DNA of 27,082 bases from positions 1-27,082 of the forward strand of contig DATDTD010000015.1 in NCBI GenBank assembly GCA_035290965.1, in the 5' to 3' direction. The stretch's first letter is position 1; every line of letters starts with the position of its first letter. This document shows positions 22,110 through 27,082 of the stretch, in pieces. Source of the DNA: JAGVNX01 sp035290965. GTDB lineage: Archaea > Iainarchaeota > Iainarchaeia > Iainarchaeales > GCA-2688035. The notes beneath the pieces were generated by a model. The model had not been told where the DNA came from. It saw nothing but the letters and a program-made list of their open reading frames with translations, and did no database searches. Both the position numbers and the translations under genes were made by a program.

Positions 22110-23212
22110 TTTGCCACTTCCGAATAAACCTTTTCATATTCCAGGGCTTTTTTTTCCCAGGAAAAATCCCCTGCCCTTGCAGCCGCATTTCCGGCAATTT
22201 CACTTTTCCTTTTTTTTTCCATTTCTGTTATTTCAAAAATCCTTTCCGCTGTTTCCGCGCTTTTTTCAAAATCCGCAATAAAGCCGTTTTTTCCAGCGCT
22301 TACAAAATTTTTGAAGGAATCTATTTTATTCAGGACTGGAATGCAGCCCGCTGCCATTGCCTCAAGCGCAGTCAGCCCGAATCCCTCGTATTCAGAGGCC
22401 GAAACAAAAAATTCAGAGCTGCCAAGCAATTCAAGCAGCTCTTTTTCAGAAACCTCGCCGTGGAAGAAAACATTTTCCGCTATCCCGCTTTCCTCTGCTT
22501 TTCTTTTCATTTCTTCAAGGATATTGTCAAAATCCATTCCCGCAATGTGCAGTTCAAAGTCCTTTGTTTTCCTTTTCAGCCCGGCAAAGGCATCTATGAG
22601 CAAATCAATTCTCTTGTTTCTGCTCATTCTGCCAAGAAAAACAAAGCTGTTTTTTGTTTTTTCATTTTTTGCCATGGAAAATTTTTCAAAATCAATCCCG
22701 TTCTCAATCAGGGCAAGCTTTTCCCGCGGAACTATTTTTGAGAAAAGCTCAAAATCGTTTTTGCTCACGCAGACTATTTTCTCAAAGGCGCGCAGCGCAA
22801 TCCTGCACCATCCGAAAAAATACGCATTTTTCAGAATGCTTTTTTTGTTTGTATGAAAAATTCCCCCGTGCGTCGACAAAACTATTTTTTTTCCGTGGAA
22901 GATTTTTGTCACTGCAAGAAAATCCGAAAAAAAGTTTATCCCGTGCAAATGCACTATATCCGCTCCCTTGAGGTGCCTTGAAACGCTTGGGGCAAACTTG
23001 TAAAGCCCCAAATTTATAAACGGGATTCTCTGCACTTTCACTCCTTCGATTGTTTCTTTTTCAGCGAGAGTTTTTTTTCCTTTCGGGCATTTGTTGAGGC
23101 AGACTACGCTGCATTCGTGCCTTGCATTGAGGCTTTTGCACAGTTCCATTATGACTGTTTCAATTCCGCCAGTGCAGGGCGCGAAATGATGGAAAACATG
23201 TGTTATTTTCAT
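22106..23212 (-). CDS. Glycosyltransferase family 4 (GT-B fold)
   Basis: This 368-residue protein opens with ITHVFHHFAPCTGGIETVI (3-21), the classic GT4 start with a GG-x-E loop. VHLHGINFFS (87-96) is the acceptor-domain histidine region. VFLGRMSRNKRIDLLIDAF (191-209) provides the donor-binding Arg/Lys pair. EX7E is Glu276...Glu284 in SEYEGFGLTALEAMAAG. It resembles PimB/WcaL-like enzymes using GDP- or UDP-sugars, but the donor cannot be assigned. It overlaps neighbours by 4 nt at both ends, so translation is coupled through the operon. Confidence 0.88.
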   Translation of the reverse strand: MKITHVFHHFAPCTGGIETVIMELCKSLNARHECSVVCLNKCPKGKKTLAEKETIEGVKVQRIPFINLGLYKFAPSVSRHLKGADIVHLHGINFFSDFLAVTKIFHGKKIVLSTHGGIFHTNKKSILKNAYFFGWCRIALRAFEKIVCVSKNDFELFSKIVPREKLALIENGIDFEKFSMAKNEKTKNSFVFLGRMSRNKRIDLLIDAFAGLKRKTKDFELHIAGMDFDNILEEMKRKAEESGIAENVFFHGEVSEKELLELLGSSEFFVSASEYEGFGLTALEAMAAGCIPVLNKIDSFKNFVSAGKNGFIADFEKSAETAERIFEITEMEKKRKSEIAGNAAARAGDFSWEKKALEYEKVYSEVAK

Positions 23213-24177
23213 ATGAGATTCCTTATCTGCCGTATTGTTCCCAAAGCAAATCCAAACCCGAAAAAAACAGTTCTTGCAAGCCCGATTATTGGAAAGAGAA
23301 TTCCCACTGCAAAATCCCTTTTTGCCGCCCAGGCCGCAAAGGGAACTGTTGAAGCAAGCAGCAGGGCAAGAAAAGCGATTGCAAGGGGATATGACTGGGG
23401 ATTTATTACTGCATAGATTATTGAAAGCGCAAGCAATCCGAACAATCCCAATTGAATTTTGATTGCCTTCGAGGTGTAAGAATCGTTTGCCATTTTGTCT
23501 TTGTGCTTTCCATAGAGTTTTGTCCTCCAGAACGCCCTGAAAAACTTTATCCTCAGGTATTTCCAGAAAGAAGCAGGATGGAAATGCCAGACAATAGCCT
23601 TTTCCGCGAAAACCATTTTATTTCCCGCCTTGCTAATCCTGAAGCTCAAATCAGCGTCCTCTCCCGAGGCAATCGGAAAGCTTGTGTCAAAGCCCTTCAT
23701 TTTCCCAAAAATTTTTTTCCTGTAAGCCGCGGCATAGCTTCCCATAAAATCAATGAATCTGCTGCGCGCCATTTTTTCATGCCTCTGCTCTATCTCAAGC
23801 TGGGTTAGCCGCGCAAAAAACTCCTTCTGCCTGCTTTTGTATTTTCCCTGCACTCCAACTATTTTTTTGTCGGAAAAAGGCGCAAGCATTTCCCCCAAAA
23901 AATCCTTTTCCGCAATGCAGTCTGAATCAATGAAAACAATTATTTCCCCCTTGGCGTTTTTCGCGCCGAGATTTCTTGCAGTTGCAGGCCCGGAATTTTT
24001 TTCCTGCAGCAATTTTACCCCGCGGAATTTTTTAACAATCTCTGATGTTGCATCTTTGCTTCCGTCATCGACGACAATTGTTTCAAAATCCCTGAAAGAC
24101 TGCTTCTGCAGCGCGGAAAGGCATTCTGCAATTGTTTTTTCCGCATTGTAGGCGGGAATAATCACGCTTGCCTTCAT
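23209..24177 (-). CDS. Membrane-anchored glycosyltransferase family 2
   Basis: This 322-residue GT-A enzyme has a C-terminal membrane anchor. The N-terminal catalytic domain has VIIPAYNAEKTIAECLSAL (5-23), IVVDDGSKDATS (34-45; Asp37-Asp38), the DXD motif FIDSDCIAE (82-90; Asp84, Asp86) and SGEDADLSFR (catalytic base and acceptor site). About three hydrophobic helices follow between residues 240 and 316. Such enzymes often add an early sugar to a polyprenyl carrier at the inner membrane face. It lies between a methyltransferase and a GT4 gene with ATGA overlaps on both sides. Donor unknown. Confidence 0.87.
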   Translation of the reverse strand: MKASVIIPAYNAEKTIAECLSALQKQSFRDFETIVVDDGSKDATSEIVKKFRGVKLLQEKNSGPATARNLGAKNAKGEIIVFIDSDCIAEKDFLGEMLAPFSDKKIVGVQGKYKSRQKEFFARLTQLEIEQRHEKMARSRFIDFMGSYAAAYRKKIFGKMKGFDTSFPIASGEDADLSFRISKAGNKMVFAEKAIVWHFHPASFWKYLRIKFFRAFWRTKLYGKHKDKMANDSYTSKAIKIQLGLFGLLALSIIYAVINPQSYPLAIAFLALLLASTVPFAAWAAKRDFAVGILFPIIGLARTVFFGFGFALGTIRQIRNLI

Positions 24178-24800
24178 TTGAGCACCCCTGCAAGAATGAC
24201 AAACTGGAAAGAAAATGCCGCGGGCAAAACCCTTGAAAAAAGCTTTTTCATTGCCATTGTAGGGACTGGCGCGCTCGGCACAAAAAAAACCTTTTCAATT
24301 CCGAATCCCGCTTCCTGAACTGTTTTTTTTATTGTTTCAAGCGTAAAAAACTTCAAATGTGTCCTGTCAAGTATTCCCTCGCTTGCATAATCGAATTTTC
24401 CGAAAAGAAGCTTCAGCCTTATTTTCCAGTTTGCAATGTTGGGCACAGAGACAATTATTCTGCCGTTTTCATCCAGAAGCTTTTTTGTTTTTTCAAGTAT
24501 TTCAGGGGGGTTTTTCAGGTGCTCGAGCACATCGCCGAAAATCGCAATGTCAAATCCTTCTCCGACCTTTGAAAAATCCATTGTTTCAATGTTTCCCAGA
24601 AAAATTTTTTCGCAGAACTTTTCCGCAAGCTTCGCGCTTTCGGGATTTATTTCGACCGCTGTTACCCTGCATGCGTTTTTTTTCAATTGCTCAGAGACAA
24701 ATCCTTTTCCGCAGCCGAACTCTAAGATTTTTTTGTTTTTTCCCGCAAGCGCGACAACAATGCTGTGCGAAGATTCTTTCCTGCTGTCAAAACCGTTCAT
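24174..24800 (-). CDS. Class I SAM-dependent methyltransferase
   Basis: This 208-residue methyltransferase has motif I ILEFGCGKGF (25-34), motif II FDIAIFGDVLEHLKNP (83-98) and motif III LLDENGRIIVSVPNIAN. It is a UbiE/COQ5-like small-molecule enzyme that probably methylates a sugar or lipid intermediate. Its start is 9 bases after the radical SAM stop, without a clear SD, and its stop overlaps the next ATG as ATGA. The placement suggests co-translation with the transferases. Substrate unknown. It is a different subfamily from the methyltransferase at 16479-17207. Confidence 0.83.
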   Translation of the reverse strand: MNGFDSRKESSHSIVVALAGKNKKILEFGCGKGFVSEQLKKNACRVTAVEINPESAKLAEKFCEKIFLGNIETMDFSKVGEGFDIAIFGDVLEHLKNPPEILEKTKKLLDENGRIIVSVPNIANWKIRLKLLFGKFDYASEGILDRTHLKFFTLETIKKTVQEAGFGIEKVFFVPSAPVPTMAMKKLFSRVLPAAFSFQFVILAGVLK

Positions 24801-24809
24801 AAAAACCGC

Positions 24810-26255
24810 TCATGCCCTTGCAAAAAGATACCTGAAAAAAGTCCTGCCTGCCCTGAACAGCCGCGGAAATTCTCCCGGCTGTTTTATTACCTGCAAAACC
24901 TTGCCTGTAATATACCCTGCCCTTAAATAAAATTCTTTTCTCGCTGTGTTGCATGCTTCCACAATCTGCACATTTGACAGGCCCGGCATGCTTACAATGC
25001 AGTTGTGCCATCCCCTTGAATCGACCCATTTGCTGTAATCTTCAGTAGTCAAAAACCCCTTTTCCCTGTAATAATCATACGTTGCTGTTCCGGGATAAAC
25101 CATTATGGGAAAAAACTGCGCAGTATCCGGATTAAGCTTTTTTGCAAGCTCTGTAGTTGCCCTGATTGTTTCAGGGCTTTCACCCGGATTTCCAATCATG
25201 AAGCAGCCGTGAACCAAAATTCCCGCATTGCGCGCATTCTTCATGAATTCAAACATTGAAGAAGTCTTAATTCCCTTCCTTGCTTCATTGAGGATTGCCT
25301 GGCTGCCGGATTCAAATCCCACGCATAGAAGCCTGCAGCCGGCTTTTTTCATGAGCTTCAGTGTTTCAGGGGGAACATCCGCGCGCGCATTGCAGCTCCA
25401 CAGTGTTTTTATTCCCGCGGATATTTTTGCACTGCAGAATTCCTCAACTCTCTTCGGATCAGCTGTAAAAGTATCGTCCTCCAAAAAAATCTCCTTCACA
25501 TCGGGAAAATTTTCCTTTATGAATTTCAGTTCCTCAATCACGTTTGAAACGCTTCTCTTCCTGTATCCGCAGGTGTGAAGATTCTGCGTCCAGTTGCAGA
25601 ACCTGCAGCTGAAGGGGCAGCCCCTGCCTGTTACGATTGTAATTTCAGGGTGCCTGTTTGCGCTGTAAAAATAATCCCTGTAATTCAAGTGCCTTTTGTA
25701 AACAGCGCTCACAAAAGGCAGCTCGTCAAGATTCCTGATTTTCTCGCGCTCCTGATTCCTGAAAATTTTGCTTTTTTCCCTGAAAACAAGCCCCTTTACT
25801 TTTGCCAGCGCAGGCTTTTTCTTTGAAAGTTCTTCCGCAAGCTCCCTCAAAGTGTAATCATATTCCTGCACGCAGACTGCATCAATCGCACTGCTCATTT
25901 CCATTGTTTTTTCAGGGAGAGCGCTTGCGTGCGGCCCGACAAGTACGCCGAAGCACGGGCTTTGTTTTTTTATTTTTTCAAGGACAGCAACATCATTATG
26001 TATACTTGCAGTGCTTGTGTCCAGCACGCAGATTTGCGGAGAAAATTCTTTTGCAATTTTCAGAGTCTGCTCTTCGCTGAGCGGAACTGCGGGCGCGTCA
26101 ACAAGCTTTACTTCATGGCCTTCCTTTTCAAGCACGCCTGTTGCGTAAGCAAGCCAGAGCGGGTAATAAATCGTGCCCCCCTTAGTCACGGCGGGCGACC
26201 TCGATGACCGAGAATACTTCGGAATAAACGGCGCATTCAGCATTAAAATTCGCAT
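24810..26255 (-). CDS. B12-binding-domain radical SAM enzyme
   Basis: From the ATG at 26253-26255 this is a 481-residue enzyme. Residues about 1-150 form a B12-binding Rossmann-like domain (ILMLNAPF, GHEVKLVDAP, VGPHASALPE). No D-x-H-x-x-G is present, as in many class B members. The radical SAM core has GRGCPFSCRFC (210-220), with the [4Fe-4S] cysteines 213, 217 and 220. It then has EIFLEDDTF, CVGFESGSQ and CFMIGNPGES. The C-terminal part is basic. Relatives methylate unactivated carbons or build hopanoid and other lipid tails, so C-methylation of a sugar or lipid is likely. A GTG at 26264 would add 3 residues; ATG is preferred because it starts directly at the first strand. It is the first gene of the eight-gene operon. 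Substrate unknown. Confidence 0.83.
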   Translation of the reverse strand: MRILMLNAPFIPKYSRSSRSPAVTKGGTIYYPLWLAYATGVLEKEGHEVKLVDAPAVPLSEEQTLKIAKEFSPQICVLDTSTASIHNDVAVLEKIKKQSPCFGVLVGPHASALPEKTMEMSSAIDAVCVQEYDYTLRELAEELSKKKPALAKVKGLVFREKSKIFRNQEREKIRNLDELPFVSAVYKRHLNYRDYFYSANRHPEITIVTGRGCPFSCRFCNWTQNLHTCGYRKRSVSNVIEELKFIKENFPDVKEIFLEDDTFTADPKRVEEFCSAKISAGIKTLWSCNARADVPPETLKLMKKAGCRLLCVGFESGSQAILNEARKGIKTSSMFEFMKNARNAGILVHGCFMIGNPGESPETIRATTELAKKLNPDTAQFFPIMVYPGTATYDYYREKGFLTTEDYSKWVDSRGWHNCIVSMPGLSNVQIVEACNTARKEFYLRAGYITGKVLQVIKQPGEFPRLFRAGRTFFRYLFARA

Positions 26256-26328
26256 AAATTTCACTTTTCAAACAATTTTTGTTTTTCCCAAGGCTTTTGA
26301 AAGCGAGCCTGCGGGCGCTTCAAAAGGC

Positions 26329-27082
26329 TTATTTGCAGATTTTCTGCCTGAAGCCTTCCGAGCCGTTTTCTTTGCAGAGCTTCTGGGTTTCAAGGCTTGC
26401 GTGCATCAAGTCCTCGAAGTCTCCGGCATCAAGCCATTTTCCCTTCAAAAATTCAGCGCGCAGTGATTTTTTCTGGAGATAGTTTCTCTGCACATCAGTT
26501 ATTTCTGTTTCTCCGCGCGCGCTCGGCTTAAGTTTTTTTATTGCCTCAAAAACATTCGGGCTCATGAAATAAATCCCGATAATAATGTTGTTTGCGGGAG
26601 GCTCTTTGGGCTTTTCCATTACTTCAAGGACAGAATTTCCGTTTGTAACAGCCACTCCGGACTTCTGCGCCTCTTCTCTTGTTCCTTTGTAAAGCAGTAT
26701 CTGCATTTCTTCCTTTCCATTTTCAAACGCATCTGCAAACGGCTTCAATGATTCAAAGACAATATTGTCTCCGTTGATTGAAATGAATTTGTCTTTTCCC
26801 ACAAAATCCTCTGCAAGCAGAATCGCGCTTGGAATTCCGCCTGCCGTGTCCTGTACCCTGTAAGTAAAATTTACCCCGAAATCCTTTCCGCTTCCCAGCA
26901 GCTGGAAAATCGCGCCCGCATGGTGTGTTCCCGTAATTACAAGAATGTCTTTCACTCCCGCAGACTTCAGCATTTCTATGGGATAAAAAATCATTGGCTT
27001 GTTGTAAACAGGCAGAAGATGCTTGTTGATTGCGGCCGTCAATGGATATAAACGAGAACCTGTTCCGCCTGAAAGAATAACT
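26329..27082 (-). CDS. rmlA: Sugar nucleotidyltransferase, glucose-1-phosphate thymidylyltransferase-like (partial, N-terminus outside the window)
   Basis: The frame runs off the window edge. It can be read as VILSGGTGSRLYPLTAAINK immediately from base 27081, so only about three residues are missing and the true start is beyond 27082. The signature G-G-x-G-S-R-L-Y-P-L-T, KHLLPVYNKPMIFYPIEML and SINGDNI are the nucleotide- and sugar-binding motifs of RmlA-type enzymes. GVAV, VMEKPKEPP, RGETEITDVQRNYL and WLDAGDFEDL complete the match. About 250 residues are visible, the short archaeal form. It would make dTDP-glucose (or UDP-glucose) from glucose-1-phosphate and NTP. rmlB/C/D partners are not in the window. 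It is on the same strand as the big operon, with 73 bases between them. Confidence 0.85.
   Translation of the reverse strand, partial: VILSGGTGSRLYPLTAAINKHLLPVYNKPMIFYPIEMLKSAGVKDILVITGTHHAGAIFQLLGSGKDFGVNFTYRVQDTAGGIPSAILLAEDFVGKDKFISINGDNIVFESLKPFADAFENGKEEMQILLYKGTREEAQKSGVAVTNGNSVLEVMEKPKEPPANNIIIGIYFMSPNVFEAIKKLKPSARGETEITDVQRNYLQKKSLRAEFLKGKWLDAGDFEDLMHASLETQKLCKENGSEGFRQKICK

Noticed and set aside
26256..26264. GTG start for the radical SAM gene
   Set aside because: It adds only three residues, has no SD, and an ATG follows immediately before the first beta strand.
1..27082. Many A or T homopolymers of 6-9 bases as possible frameshift sites
   Set aside because: They occur throughout intact reading frames and reflect AAA/TTT codon preference; no gene appears broken at one.

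Overview
This 27 kb window looks archaeal. Most unlinked genes have a TATA-like A/T box centred about 23-31 nt upstream of the first codon and almost no leader. Genes inside operons instead rely on ATGA overlaps or Shine-Dalgarno sites. Several families are typically archaeal: a COG1665-type predicted nucleotidyltransferase, a short RmlA-like enzyme, and an MTA phosphorylase with a C-terminal CxC motif. A compact DPANN-like genome is plausible, but that is inference; no rRNA or ribosomal marker is present.

The region is a surface-glycan locus with two non-glycan inserts. Left part (1-5326): the tail of a membrane GT2-type enzyme, a GT4 glycosyltransferase, a UDP-ManNAc-type dehydrogenase (wecC-like), a GT-C membrane glycosyltransferase and an AglD/LPG-synthase-type membrane protein. 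Insert 1 (5410-7642, + strand): apt, a PfkB kinase and an MTA phosphorylase, a purine/methylthioadenosine salvage operon. Centre (7753-11561): two convergently transcribed MOP-superfamily (Wzx-like) flippases and a CDP-alcohol phosphatidyltransferase. Insert 2 (11574-15791, - strand): a tightly coupled five-gene operon with two paralogous COG1665-like nucleotidyltransferases, a HIT-superfamily protein with an H-L-H-L-K motif, a TrpH/YciV-type PHP phosphatase and an APS kinase. Right part (15874-27082, - strand): a methyltransferase/acyltransferase pair, then an eight-gene operon (B12-radical SAM enzyme, methyltransferase, GT2, GT4, GT2, wecB-like epimerase, GT4, GT-B transferase), and an rmlA-like gene cut by the window end.

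Together, wecB, wecC and rmlA would supply nucleotide sugars (UDP-ManNAc, UDP-ManNAcA, probably dTDP-glucose). The glycosyltransferases would assemble a lipid-linked glycan, the methyl-, acyl- and radical SAM enzymes would decorate it, and the flippases would export it. The five-gene insert is the most interesting part. APS kinase makes PAPS and TrpH/YciV-type PHP enzymes remove the 3'-phosphate of pAp, so it may be a sulfate-activation and pAp-recycling module with two uncharacterised nucleotidyltransferases attached. No ATP sulfurylase or sulfotransferase is visible here.

The window is densely coding, with no gap over 300 bases. The largest gaps (1398-1517, 10748-10865, 7643-7752, 2799-2884, 15792-15873) hold promoters and terminators. 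I saw no tRNA, rRNA, CRISPR array, insertion sequence or phage gene.
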